Below, piece by piece: positions 34,870 through 46,561 of a stretch of DNA of 64,000 nt. The stretch spans positions 59,927,533-59,991,532 of the forward strand of contig NC_088780.1 of NCBI RefSeq assembly GCF_958450345.1. Reading direction: 5' to 3'. The notes below the pieces were generated by a model that saw nothing but the letters and a program-made list of their open reading frames with translations, had not been told where the DNA came from and searched no databases. The position numbers and the translations under genes are program-made. Source of the stretch: Calliphora vicina (taxonomy: Eukaryota > Arthropoda > Insecta > Diptera > Calliphoridae). The first letter of the stretch is position 1; every line of letters starts with the position of its first letter.

Positions 34870-35283
34870 TTAATAAGATCTAAAAGTTATACAAAATGGA
34901 TAAAAAATACATACAAAAATTTCGAAAAGATTGGCTTAATAATCCTAAATTTAAAGAGTGGATTATTGAATGTAAAAATCCGGAAAAAGCCTATTGCAAG
35001 TATTGTAAATGCGAAATAAACGCAAAGTTATATGTGCTAAACAATCACACAAATTCTAACAAACATATTAAGGGAGTGGATCACATTGCTACTACAACTC
35101 CACTGCCTTTTAAACCAGTCAATATGATAAGACAACAACAGGTAGCATCATTATGTATGTTTTCTGCAGTTCATAGTGCAATTGCTACGACCGCTCACTT
35201 AGGAGAAGTCTGCAAAAATAGATTCGACTGTCCTTCATTAAAATTACACAGAACCAAATGCACCAACATTATTAAAAATGTTC

Positions 35284-36030
35284 TAAGTCCGCCCAGCAGT
35301 TCGAGGAGGCAGTACCGAACTAGTGATTTTACCCATCCTTTAGGGTGGGAGCTAGTTACTTCGATAGCCACGTGACTAGTCATTTTAACACGGGCAGGGG
35401 GTCCTAGGCAGGTGGTCAATTGTCTCTTTTTGATTACAATGGGACTGTCTAATAGCTGGTCCAAAGTAGGCAACGCATTAGATTCACATACTGGTTACAT
35501 AGCGTCAGTTACCTTACTAGCTTCGTAACTGGTTACTTGATCAGCTACTTGACTAGTTATTTTAACACGTACATGTCCTAAGCAGGGGTTCAATTGACTC
35601 TTTTAATACAATGTGACTATCTGATAGCTGATCGAAAGTAGTCAACAAAAAAAAACTATGAAGTGACTTCTCCATAGGTTACTAAGAGACACCAAAGTGA
35701 CTATTGACTTCATGCTATGTTACATGGGATACCAGATACTTAAGCAAAAATAAAAATAAACTGTATGAGAATTATATCAACACAATTTGTATAAAACCAG
35801 TTTGTACGAATTACTCACAAAACGTTTAAAGTGACTACACTCCAGATTACTTAGAGACACTTAAGTGTCAATTGTCTTCACGCTAGATTACTTGGGATGT
35901 ATAAAGTAACCAATTGTCTTCTCTCTGCACTACAAAGTTCACACACATGTCAAATGACCAAAATATATAAATTGGAGATAAGACATTTGTGACAATTACT
36001 GTCTTTAAGGGATACATTGACTACTTGCTT
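35284..36030. repeat. Degenerate tandem-repeat block inside hAT-A
   Basis: Between two adjacent transposase segments lies about 750 bp with two diverged repeat types: ctagtNattttaacacg...caattgNctctttt at 35373 and 35551 (about 178 bp apart), and ttactNagagacac...ttacNtgggat at 35682 and 35847 (about 165 bp apart). It looks like inserted satellite-like DNA. It is less AT-rich and opens with a GC-rich stretch (agtccgcccagcag). No TSD was found. Confidence 0.65.
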
Positions 36031-36414
36031 AACTGCTGGGCTCATTTTGACCATGAGCTGTGTAAAGATATTGGTAAAGGGTATTTTAGTATTCTTATTG
36101 ATGAATCGTGTGATGTTGCTTTAACTAAAATAATGAGTAAGTGTAAACAAATATTTTAGCAACATTGCTTTGTTGCTTTGTTGCATTGTTTTCTTTTTAA
36201 TTAACTTTATAGGTCTACAATATATTATAATATATTTTAGTAACAGTATGGGCAAAATTGTGTCCACGTTTTTAACCATTGAAGAGCTAGAAAGTGGGAC
36301 TGCCGAGAATATAGTTATTGGTGTTAAAAATTCTCTAAAGAAATTTAATTTAAAAATTGAAAAACTGGTTGGAATAGGCACCGATAACGCAAATGTTATG
36401 GTACGAAAAAAATA

Positions 36415-36543
36415 AAAGCGTTCATGTTGCTTTAAAAAAAGAAGTTCCTCAACTAGTTCTGGTTAAATGTGTATGTCTTAAGGAAAAAAGCGTTCATGTT
36501 GCTTTAAAAAAAGAAGTTCCTCAACTGGTTAAATGTGTATGTC
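36415..36543 (+). repeat. Tandem duplication of about 60 bp in hAT-A
   Basis: The stretch agcgttcatgttgctttaaa...gaagttcctcaact...aaatgtgtatgtc occurs at 36415-36477 and again at 36485-36543, duplicating the segment before the CHSL motif. The second copy lacks 6 bases. Confidence 0.85.
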
Positions 36544-36749
36544 ACTCTCTCTAATTGGCTGTAAACCAGTCTTTAAAAGAATATTTACCTGAATAATTAC
36601 AATTTCTTATTTACGAAACTTACAGTTGGTTCTCAAAAAGTTCTATGAGGCAAATTGCATACAAAACTTTGTATAGAAATCTAAATGACAAGGTAAAAGT
36701 TATTAAACTTTACAAATTCTTAAAATAAATAATATCTATATTTCCTTAA

Positions 36750-37245
36750 CCCTTTGTCGACCGACGGTACTTATAAGTACCATAACAAAAATAAGCTTAC
36801 AAAATGAAAACAAAACATATTTTGACCCTTTTTGCCCAAAAGTAATTTGAAATACACTATCATCTTTGCAATAATATATTTTTTTGGTCTATTGGCAAAC
36901 TCGCTTACCCAGAATAACGGTGAATTAATTCATGTTCTCATTGTGGTGTTTATTTATTTTCTAATGACAAAAAATACTGTTTCGTAAAATAGCATAAAAT
37001 AAACTTGTAATAAAAAATTTTATAAATGTTACAAAACTTATCAATATATTAATAACATGTTAACAAAAATCTATGAGTTTTTTTATCTTTTGGCTGATGC
37101 TGACCCAACGGTACCTTCCGGATCCTTGCAGGTCCTTTTCGGTACCTTGCATGTCCTCCACAAAGTTAAATTTTTTTAAATAACTTCAATATTTCATAAA
37201 AAAATAAAACTTTTTCAACGATTTAAAGTCTTGGTCCACAAGGGG
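36750..37245. mobile_element. piggyBac-like MITE with TTAA, 496 bp
   Basis: Left end CCCTTTGTCGACC; complement of right end CCCCTTGTGGACC (11 of 13). TTAA on both sides (36746-36749, 37246-37249). The surrounding hAT-A sequence brackets it. It has no transposase. Near the left end is a ggtacttataagtacc palindrome. Confidence 0.82.
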
Positions 37246-37953
37246 TTAACAGGATCCATTAAAAATACCGAAAACTTCGGAAACTAGATGAGTTTTAAAA
37301 ATGGGAGGAGCTCGAAGTGCATTTCGAAACAGCGTATATTAATGAAAAATGTCCGAAGGCAAACATTTTAAGTGAAATGTACAATGATGAAAATATTCAT
37401 TTGTATTTAATATTTTTAAAGCCTATTTTACTTGAGGTCCAAGTAGTCAACAAAATATATCAAGGTCATGATAACGATCCAACTCACTTATTGAAATAAG
37501 TTTCATTACTTATAATTCTATTCCTATTACATACGTATGCAGCCTTGGACACGAGTTTGAAACTAATATTTCACAAATAAAAAATCTGGAAATATTAAGA
37601 AGAAAAAAGAACGTGAAATCAGAAGAAATTGTGTTCAATTTGTGGTTGGTTTAATAAAACAATTGAAACAGAAACTAGTATACATTAGAGATGAGCGATC
37701 CCGTGATTTTTGAGGAACAACGTTCTCAGTGACCGTGATTTATAAATCACTGTTCTTTTAATCAATGACCCTGATCACGGTTTATCTATGTGAATCATAA
37801 CAATATTCATATTTTGTTCTTTTTATTTTATTTAAGATAAAAAAGTAAAACATAAGGTATAACAAACTAAAAATAACAAATTCAATTAAAAGTAATTAAC
37901 AAAAACAAAACTTATAGGTAGATTATTACATATTAAGAAAAAATTACATATTT

Positions 37954-40124
37954 TTATACATTTTTCTTATTTAAATGTTTATAGTTTGAATTTAAAAATA
38001 GCAACATTTTCGTTTTGTTGTCACTTAAACGTGTTCGACACTCATTTAATACTTGTCCTGCTTTTGAAAAACCGTTTCGCATGGTACCGAAGATCCCAAA
38101 GCACATAGTTTTTTTTGAGCAATTTGAGATAGTTTTGGATATTTTAATTTATTAGCCCTCCACCATATTAATGGGTCATCATTTCGTGGTATAACTTCAT
38201 CTTCCAAATAAGTTTGAACTTCATTATTTGCTCTTGATGTTGTGGTTCGACTAGGCTTGTAGTGAGAAATATATGAATCAAACGAATTCCAAATAGAAAG
38301 TTCTTTGGGGGTGTCATTCTCAATGATTTCAGGTTCATGTATTGCAGATGCACTTAATTGAAAATTGTATAGTGAGGAAACTGAAGATGTAACAACATCT
38401 TTAATATGCTCTGCACAAGTCCGATCGGAGAACGCAAATGTTTTAAATCTAGGATCAATGTTGAAATGTTGATATTCCTAACGTATCGTTAGTTTCTACG
38501 TTACCAAGGCGATCTTTCAAGCCGGAATTAATTTTAGAAATAACTGAAATTACTTCATGTGGATATTCGTTTGCTTTGATTTTTGAGTAGACACTAATTA
38601 GACCATTTGTAATTGGAATAACTAGGGATGCAGTACAGTATAATTCTCCACTTATATTTTTAGTTGCATCTTCAAAAGGTTTTAGTATAATGCACAACTT
38701 TTTAATTATGAGCCATTTTTTTGAGGCTATAGATGGTAATTTTTTTTCAATTACAGCAATTGTGGTTTTAACTGCCTCCTCAGGAAGTATAAATCGTTGG
38801 AGCATATAAAAAGTCGAATTCCATCTAGTTTCAACATCTTGGATTAATTTTAATGGCATATTACCAGCATTTCTTTGATAAGCCATCAGTTTTTCATTGG
38901 ATTTGGGACTTCTATTAAAATGTGCCACAATAACTTTAATTTTATGTATAATATATGTAATCTCTTCATTTTTAAGTGCATCTTTTACAATAAGGTTAAG
39001 TGTGTGGGCAAAACATCCGAAATAATTAAATTTTAACTTTACCGTAATTGCATTTTTAATATTAAGTGCATTGTCTGAAACTGCTAATAAAATTTTGTCC
39101 GTAATTCCCCAGTTGTCCATTATATTCATTAACACCAAAGCCAAATTGTCGGAAGTGTGGGAAACATCAATTGAGTGGCAATCAAGCAAAACAGAATAGA
39201 ATTTGAAATTTTCATCTAAAAAATGTGCCGTAACGGCAATGTAACTGACTGTGTTTGTAGAAGTCCAGCAATCAGTAGTGATGCAAAATTTAATTCCTTT
39301 CATTTTGTGATTACATTCTTCATATAATGCTGAAATAGCAGTTTTCGAAATTGAGTGCCTACTTGGAGCTTGTATGCTGGGTTTAACGCAGAAATAAAAG
39401 CTTTGAACCCAGAATCTTGAACAATACTGAATAGCAGTTTTCGAAATTGAGTGCCTACTTGGAGCTTGTATGCTGGGTTTAACGCAGAAATAAAAGCTTT
39501 GAACCCAGAATCTTGAACAATACTGAATGGTTGGTAATCCAAAATAAATAGAAATAACAACCTTCTGTCAATTTCGGTAGAAGTTTTTTTGGTTATTTTT
39601 GAAGTTCCAAACATTGTGGACACCTTCGATTGACGTAACAAATTTGATGAGACACTTTTAGCAGTTTGCCCCACATTTGTGGATAAGTTAGTGTTTTGTA
39701 ATGCATTATTTGAATTGTGGTCAATTTCTACAGATGGTTTCTGTTTTAAATTTGATGTCGTTTGGCCACTATTTTTTGATATACCATAACCAATTGCAGT
39801 TTGAAATGATGGTGTCAGCTCCAACATAGAAATTTCCAAATCATCATCTGAGTTAACCGTCTCGACATGTTCTACCTATAAAATAGATTTTATATAATTG
39901 CAATAATTATAAAGAATATAAAATAAAATAATTACCAGTTTCCTATGAATTTTGGGCAAATCTACAGTTGGATGTCTTTTATTCATATGTTTTTTTAAGT
40001 TAGAAGTTGTAGTTCTGTAAGAAATTTTGGTTTTGCAAATATTACATTTTGCATAAACATCATCTATAGACTCAAAAAATTTCCATATTTCACTTATTTT
40101 ATTTCTTTTTAATTCAGATGTCAT
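37954..40124 (-). pseudogene. hAT-B BED-finger hAT transposase, frameshifted
   Basis: Minus-strand exon 1 (40124-39936) encodes a BED zinc finger (W in EIWKFFES, CNIC, HMNKRH). Donor CTG|GTAAT, a 60-bp intron and acceptor TTTATAG at 39876 lead into exon 2. This carries the linker, then FCITTDCWTSTNTVSYIAV (first Asp), SVLLD, LLAVSDNA (second Asp), CFAHTLNLIV, VETRWNSTFYMLQR (catalytic Glu region), DPRFK, and the hATC domain (IWWRANKLKYPKLS...SVPCETVF), ending at 37954. Three frame breaks interrupt it: near 39301, near 38462 and in a T-run near 38073. An in-frame 96-bp tandem duplication precedes the first Asp. Otherwise the protein is nearly full length (about 690 residues), so it died fairly recently. 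Confidence 0.9.
39337..39528 (-). repeat. Exact 96-bp tandem duplication in hAT-B
   Basis: Two adjacent 96-bp copies (39337-39432, 39433-39528) encode the same 32 residues twice, containing SGFKAFISALNPAYKLQVGT. The copies appear identical, so the event is recent. It keeps frame but doubles a conserved pre-catalytic segment. Confidence 0.9.
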
Positions 40125-40424
40125 TAATTAAAATCATAAATTCTTTTAATTTATTTAATTTTCACTGCTTACAAAAAAAGGTGTTTGTTTTTCAAAAGAA
40201 ATGCATAAACAACAAGAGTAAATATAATAGAAATTACATTATTTATTGAGTTGCAAACATAAAAAAAGAGACAGCAATATACTACGAAAATGTTACTGCA
40301 CAAAGTTAAATGTAATGAACAGGGAAACCAAAATATGCAAATGCATGTTTTTTCTGGTGAGTCTAATGAGCACATGGATAAGATATTTACACGTTTCAGA
40401 ACTATTTAACTATTTTGGCATCGA

Positions 40425-41187
40425 TTTGTTAGTGCATATTTTTGCATATTTTACCCTTAAATACATATTTTTGCATATATTTGTTTTAAGAGCATATTTA
40501 TGTCATATTTTGCGGTTTTAGAGCATATTTTACTCTTTAATAGCATATTTTGACTTTATCAAAAACAAATATTGTCTTACTTATTTTTCGCTGTTGAGTT
40601 ACAGGTTTTTACTTCCTTTGTTTAAAATTCAAAATTGAAAAATAGATGGCTTTTCACCAAAAAAAAAAATTAAAAAAACCGAAATTTTTTTTTTAAAATT
40701 TAAAATAACAATTCGAAAAAAATTTTTATCCAAAAAATTAAAAAAACTGAAAAAAATGTTCACCTAAAAAAAAAAAAATTTTTTTTTCCAAAAAATTAAA
40801 AAACTAAAAAAAAATTTTTGTTCACCTAAAAATATTTAAATTTTTTATTTTAAAGTATAATTAGGTGAAGGATATATAAGATTCGGCACAGCCGAATATA
40901 GCTCTCTTACTTGTTTTAATATAAAATGAGCACTATTTTAATAATATTTTAATAATTCAAACTTAACCGTTCTAAGTGTTAAAGAAATATTGTCTTTTAA
41001 ATTTGCTCCTGTAACATCAGTTGATGTCGAAAGAACATTTTCTATGTATAAAAATGTTTTCAGATCCAATAGACAACGATTTTTATTTGAAAATTTAAGT
41101 AAATTTGGTTAAAAATTATGTAAAAGTTTGTTTTTTTAAGAGCATATTTTTTAAATTTTAAGAGCATATTTTAAAGTTTTTACTGCA
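40425..41187 (+). mobile_element. Deleted hAT remnant with GCATATTT repeats
   Basis: Six or more gcatatttt units lie at 40433-40553 and three more at 41138-41190, bracketing a coding remnant. 40975-41112 reads SVKEILSFKFAPVTSVDVER, then TFSMYKNVFRSNRQRFLFEN, the C-terminal dimerisation segment of a CGGBP1-like hAT group. Between are poly-A/T runs (40660-40860) and a short scrap ending ctctcttacttgtttt like R2-type elements (40862-40915). It is probably an internally deleted, later invaded hAT element. Confidence 0.6.
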
Positions 41188-41590
41188 TATTTAAACATAT
41201 TTCGAGAAAAATTAAAATAAAAGCTAATTTTTATTTAGAATATATCCGTATTTACTTGTGTATGAGTTTTTGTCTTCGTAGGATACCGTTAACCTATTCG
41301 CAGGTATAACCAAAAAAAACATATTTTTTTAACGGTCGTTTCGAATCTCCATTTTCAAATTTTTAATCATTTTAATTTTTCGATCATCACATTGGGATTT
41401 ATTGAGATCATAATAGGGAATAAAAATATGAAAAAATTATGTCAATACCTGTTACAGTTTTTCCGTACCTGTGATTTAAATTTTGCGATTTTCAAGAAAA
41501 ACTATTTTTTTGTCCATATTTTGGCGAATGAGGCCAATTTTTTACTGTTATACATTTTAAATAAAATCTATTCATAATATTTTGGAATAA
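41188..41590 (+). repeat. Repeat R1, internal fragment
   Basis: Matches R1 12215-12610 (aaaataaaagctaattttta, ggataccgttaacctattcg, tttttccgtacctg, ttttggcgaatgag) without either terminus. It directly precedes the last hAT-A segment. Confidence 0.8.
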
Positions 41591-42401
41591 TAATGTTGAT
41601 GCCGAGATGTCATCAAAAATCCAAGAACAATACTCCAATATTCATAATATTAAATGGAATAATACCAAGAGCACTATTTCTTTATGGGCGGAAGTGTTTA
41701 AATATAGAGATGCTGGCGGAAATATGAAATTTAAAGAAATTTCGGAATTTGCTTTAAAGTTGCTCTCTCTTCCGTGGTCAAATGCTGAAGTGGAGAGGGT
41801 TTTCAGCCAAATTAATTTAATGAAGAATAATTTAAGAAACAGATTGAATATATCGACTGTGAATTCGATTTTATCTATCAGGTAATTCTGTTAATAAAAT
41901 AATAACCCACATATTAATAAAAAATTTTAAATTTAAACAATATTTTAAAGCAAAATTAGATTTTAAAACGTTTAAATTTAAAAATTGTTTTTGAATAAGG
42001 CCTTAAACATATACAATAATTTTTTTTTAGATTTGGGCTGCAAAGATCTGATAAATGTTGCTATGAATACGATATACCTCAAAATTTTTTAAAACTCATA
42101 GGTACAAACGAATCCTATGATAAAAACATAAAAAACGATGAATATGACTTTATAGATGATTTGATATTGTGACTACTCAAATTGTTTACTTAAGTATGTA
42201 CCTGTACATATTTTCTTATGTTAATGTTAATGTTAATTAAAATGAAAAATCATCTCATATTTACAACTTTATTGTAAATAACAAATAAATGAATTATTTT
42301 TGTTAAATAATGCTGTTTTTTTGTAATAAAAATTGTTAGCCCTTTTTTAGCCTTTTTTTAGGAATTTAGCCATTTTTGGTCACCAAGAATTGGCAACACT
42401 G

Positions 42402-42715
42402 GTGTATACCAACATTTTTAAGCGATTTATGCACGTTAAAGTGATGTTCGGAAGCGGGTCTATATGGGAGCTATGACTAATTATGGACCGATCGTAACAA
42501 AATTTGGTGACATGAATTTAGTATATATAAAACTTATTTGGAGCGCAATTTGTGGAGATACATATATAAATTAAACATTTATGACCGATAAAGTCCAATT
42601 TCGGAAAGACATTTGTATGGCTAGGTGAAATAATGGACCGATTTCAGCCAGTTTCAATAGGCTTGGTCCTTGGGCCGAAATAAACTCACAAGGTTTACAT
42701 GGAGTCAGCCATGAA
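42402..42715 (-). repeat. Repeat R2, 5' part, continuing from 33905
   Basis: Inverted R2: gctatgactaattatggacc, aatttcggaaagacatttgt, cagccagtttcaataggctt, matching 49440-49760. It fixes the right border of hAT-A. Confidence 0.85.
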
Positions 42716-43339
42716 AATTGTATATTCAGTTGTCAAAATTAACAAATTCAAAACTCAAAATTCAATAGAAAATATCAGAAAATCTTGTTTTTGAGCACAT
42801 GAATACTTGATTCAATTATGAAATAATTGAAACCAGATCAACATGTGATAAATTTTTGAATTGAAATATATTTTTTTCTGTGTAATTAGCAACTGTGCAT
42901 ACATCGCACACAACGATCTTCTAACTAGCAGACCAATTAAGTTTAGCAGAGGGTTAGCATAGAGTTTATTGGTAATGCACTTTTGTCTGTCAATAAATAA
43001 TTTAAAAATCAACTCTGAAAAGTGTGATGCATTGTCAACTATTTAAAAAAAATCAACTCTGATGTATTAGTTGATATTTCCTTTTAAGTTTTTTCCCTCA
43101 AATCATCAAAAGTAGAACAAAATGTAGAATTAATTAATTTTATTTTCTTCCCAATAAAAGATTTTATAATATGTTTCACGTTTATTTAAAAATTTACTTT
43201 GACACAAAACTGCTGTTGTTTAAAAACTTAGCAAAAACTTGTTCGTTAGCAAACGTTTAGTGAGTGGATAAGAAACACTTTATAAATAACTCGTATGTTA
43301 AGTTTATGCTAAATTTTGGTTTTAAATACGGCTGATAAG
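42716..43339. repeat. Dispersed repeat R6, then unrecognised DNA
   Basis: 42716-42885 (tcaaaactcaaaattcaata, ttttgagcacatgaatactt, atatatttttttctgtgtaa) matches 58733-58793 plus 59443-59545, the copy interrupted at 58794. Beyond 42886 no feature was recognised. Confidence 0.75.
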
Positions 43340-43700
43340 AAAGGGCAAGAAAATCGAATAAATTTTAGAGGTTCCAGTAGTACAAATATGGTTCAAATTT
43401 TAAATTCTATTGAGAAGTTTTTTTTTAATTTTTTTTTCTAAAATTGCTAATTTTTGTAGATGTTTCTTCACATTTTACTGAAATAAACTTGGAAAAGTTC
43501 AATTTATAAAGCCTCTAATCTGTTTATATATTGCGTTTTAATCGACTCAGTAGTTTCGGAGTTATAATAACAAATTGAAGCAAAAAATATAATTTTACGT
43601 GAAAATAGCAAATTTTGTTGTTTTAAAAAACTCATGAAAAATCGAAAACTGCAAAAATTGTTCAGAAATTTATCACAAACCCACATATAATAGAAACAAA
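43340..43700 (+). repeat. Dispersed repeat R5, copy 2
   Basis: Shares tacaaatatggttcaaattt, the ttctattgagaagttttttt block, and the acgtgaaaatagcaaatttt block with 59585-60020 and 22045-22308. Confidence 0.75.
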
Positions 43701-44390
43701 ATGAAATATCGATTGATTCTTTTCGAATTTATTCACAATTAAGTCAATTCATTTTCATAAAATTTTATGTGCTTACAAGCTTGTTCTTTGAGTGTAAATT
43801 TTACATGTGTTTTGTTATTTTAACAAAAACGGAAAGGAAAAGATATACATATTAAATATATCAAATGTTATGTTCTCTTTTCAAAAATTTAAAAAAAATT
43901 TTAAGAATTAAAAAAATTATAGAAGACTTTTTTCAAAAATATGGGAATAAAAAATGGTAGCTGATTTTTTTGGAAAATTGTAATTTTTAAAATGCAGTAA
44001 AAGTTTTGTTTATGAATCGTTTTTAATGAAATTTTACACTTATGTAGAAACTTTTGATCCAAATCCAAAAGTGGAAAAGATATTTATAAATTGTTTATGA
44101 TAATCCCACAATTCCCAAAAAAGTTTTCAAAAATCCCAAAATTGGGGCTATGAAATCCCTTTGCACAATATTGAAGAACCTATTGGGAGATACAAAACAG
44201 GTCTTAGTTTTTTGAAAGCAGCTATGCGATTAGAGAACATGATGTCTAAAGTTGAAATTTACATAAAAAATTGGTCTACTTGGGAAGGCTCTGGACCATG
44301 CATTAATACGAATTTTGATATTATTTTGCTTATTATTTTGTTATCTTTCAGAAAAATATAAACACATCATTTATGTTTTTCTTATTTTCT
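43701..44390. other. No recognised gene
   Basis: AT-rich DNA; the frame at 44161-44361 has no recognisable similarity. Confidence 0.45.
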
Positions 44391-44396
44391 GTATAA

Positions 44397-44590
44397 TCTA
44401 TCTATTTTCTATATATATAAAAATGAAATGGTCCATGTATCTAATGTCATCATGTGAGAACGGCTGGAGCGATTTGGCCGATTTTTTTTTATTCGATTCG
44501 AAATTTTCAGGAGATGGTTTGTAAAGAAAAAAAATCAAAAATTCCGGGTAAAACTCGGAAATTCTTTTTTTGTGAGTCCAGTCAACTGTA
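44397..44590 (+). mobile_element. Helitron-like 5' terminal fragment
   Basis: TCTATATATATAAAA-like start, then gagaacggctggagcgattt and gaaattttcaggagatggtt. This layout (a TC...TATATATAAAAATG start and a 'cggctggaccgatttg' motif) is typical of 5' ends of insect Helitrons and resembles 16255-16345. No coding follows. Confidence 0.5.
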
Positions 44591-44599
44591 TTAAAAAAG

Positions 44600-46280
44600 C
44601 TACCTAAAGTATGCAGTACTTTATATATTTATATATTTTACTAATTGATCGCCGTCGCTTTTTGACTCAGTAAAGTTTTTAAACAGTTTTTTTCTTAAGA
44701 TTATTAATAAATTTGTTGTTAATTCCAAAAAATATACTTCAAGAAAATCGGGAAAGAATTGGATCCGTAAAAAATATAAAATTTAACTATTCAAATACGA
44801 ATAACTCGTAAATTATAGGAGATTATTTTTTGTAGATCTCGTCTTGTAGATTCCATATGTATAAAAATCTTTTAAATCAGATCGCAAACAAAAATTTAGC
44901 ATCATTTTTAATTTTTGATATACCCGAGGTGCCCCACTTTGGGGCATTGTGGCTCGGCGCCCATATTCAAAACTTAAACTTATCTTAATCTTTATTAAAA
45001 TCGATCTATTCGTTTCGAAGTTGCAGATTTATTTCTACTTTTTTTTCTCAGTTTCTCCGCTGTGCATCGTTGTCAGAAAAAGCTTTGTCAGTACGCTGTA
45101 AAATAATAATATGGTCATTAGGGATATAACTAATTTTGTCAAAATTTTTGGCATAGCACCACGTGATGGCCAATATTGTATAAGTAATGAAAATTATTTT
45201 TTTAGGTCATTTGGAATCAAAAACATCCCGCACCAACAACAATTTCTAAAATAAACCAAATTTTTTTTTCGTTAAAAGGTTATTCGGGAATACAAAATTA
45301 GTAATTTTTTAATTTGATAAATTCACTGAAAATTTATTGTTGGGGGATAAGCTAGTTCCTATGTGCATTTCATTGGTTGCTTAGGCCAGATCATCAGGAA
45401 ATCTTTTCCCTTTTCTAGAGTGTTTGAGAATTACAGACACTCAAGCTTTATTTGTAAAAATATCAAAGCTTAAACAAAACACCAACAATAAACCGTGATT
45501 TATCTTTTCTTACATTTCCCTGAAAATTATATAAATAATTTAATTTTTTTTTCCAAGTGTGATGGATTCTTATTTAAAAATTGTCTTTTGAAGTATGTTC
45601 GCAATTGTTATTAAAATAAAATATAAAGTACATATTTCCAAAAAATTTAAATTATTGTATGCAAAACTTTATTGCGTTTGGTGCGTGAACTTTTTTAACA
45701 ACCGCGAAAAAACAATAATGGTGTTTCATATTTTTTAATGCTCTATTCGACTATGCTATGCCAATTTGATTATTTGCAAAAAATGTCAATAGTTATATTC
45801 CTAATATGGTCATACATCCGACAATTGTGTGATCACATTATGTTGCCATTCTCAGATTATTGTAAGATAATTCAGACACTTTTTATATCGTCAGATGACG
45901 TGAGATGTGCGAAGTTTATACATATGACAATGTTACCATTGTCAGACCATTTAAAAGCAAAAAAAAAGTTCGTATGAATAATACTAAAAAACAAAAGTAA
46001 AACAAAATTGGAAAACAAATTATATAATAAATTGATAGCGACATTTCAATCATAGGTTGCAGCCATGAGACAATTGACTTTTCTTATCCAGTCAACAACA
46101 GGCAGTGAAGACGGTAAATCAAGGTCCAAACAAAAATCCTTAATATAAACTTTCCAAAAATATTTAATGCCAAAATGTTCCAGATGCAGGTAAGTTTGAA
46201 CGATTGCAAATCTCCGCACCGCTTTCAATTGAAATTTGTAATAATTCAGAAGAAAAAGGTCAGGCCAAGGCACTCATAGA
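44600..46280. other. No recognised gene
   Basis: A small GC hairpin (gccccactttggggc) is at 44931-44945. 45415-45490 shares a short stretch (gagaattncagacactcaa) with 21985-22035. Frames at 45738-45977 and 46046-46273 resemble nothing known. Confidence 0.45.
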
Positions 46281-46420
46281 CAACAACTAGATAGGTTACC
46301 AAACACCAAAAACCTAAGTCTGTTATCAAAAACCTAATTCATGAGAATGTATTGCATGTATTTTGTTTTTGTATCACCCGTATGTGTGAAAAGAGAGTAA
46401 TTTTTTACTCTCTCCTTCCG
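46281..46420. repeat. Fragment of the 'aaacctaagtctgtt' family
   Basis: Shares ccaaaaacctaagtctgtta and gaatgtattgcatgtatttt-like sequence with 15430-15515 and 58820-58880. Termini not seen. Confidence 0.55.
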
Positions 46421-46561
46421 TTCTATGAAGGCACTGATGAACAATTTAAAATTGTTTGTTTCAAATGATTTTAAAGTTCTGGCAATGTGTAACAACGGAT
46501 ATGACAGTTTTAGTTGGCAAATAAATTTATTATATGGCAATGAAATTGTAAGGTTTTCTAA

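Larger units (their letters stand above)
37682..40430 (-). mobile_element. hAT-B element inserted in hAT-A, opposite strand
   Basis: The left boundary is where hAT-A coding stops (about 37680) and TAGAGATGAGCGATCCC begins, followed by gatcacgg-type subterminal repeats (37700-37790). The right boundary is unclear; the upstream region of the transposase reaches about 40430, where a different element's GCATATTT repeats start. No 8-bp duplication was found, so the right end may be lost. Confidence 0.65.
34896..42172 (+). pseudogene. hAT-A transposase, broken and interrupted
   Basis: Segments appear in the right order for a BED-finger hAT transposase. 34896-35283: N-terminal finger (YCKYCKCEINAK...HTNSNKH) ending HRTKCTNIIKNVL. 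36035-36136: AHFDHELCKDIG then FSILIDESCD (first catalytic Asp). A 76-bp intron (donor GTAAGTGT at 36137, acceptor at 36212). 36213-36411: MGKIVSTFLTIEELESGTAE...GIGTDNANVMV (second Asp). 36415-36720: damaged CHSL and FSKSSMRQIAY region with two in-frame stops and a tandem duplication. 37317-37680: HFETAYINEKC to EIRRNCVQFV. 41590-41881 and 42031-42172, joined by a 149-bp intron: the hATC dimerisation domain (LSLPWSNAEVERVFSQ) to a TGA stop at 42170. Frame shifts, stops and four large insertions make it inactive. Confidence 0.85.
33906..42401 (+). mobile_element. hAT-A: 8.5-kb hAT element with nested insertions
   Basis: The right end's complement is CAGTGTTGCCAATTCTTGG; the left end keeps TTGCCAATTTAGCC with the first bases altered or lost. 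Both ends have ttagccctttttagg repeats. The transposase runs left to right from 34896 to 42172. Flanking R2 is continuous outside the ends. Insertions inside: a TTA-type MITE (34192-34869), a tandem-repeat block (35284-36030), a piggyBac-type MITE (36750-37245), hAT-B (about 37682-40430), a GCATATTT-repeat hAT remnant (40425-41187) and an R1 piece (41188-41590). A perfect duplication cannot be shown because the left terminus is damaged. Confidence 0.8.

Noticed and set aside
38168..38353. 61-residue minus-strand frame in hAT-B
   Set aside because: Out of frame with the recognisable hATC coding sequence, which occupies the same bases.
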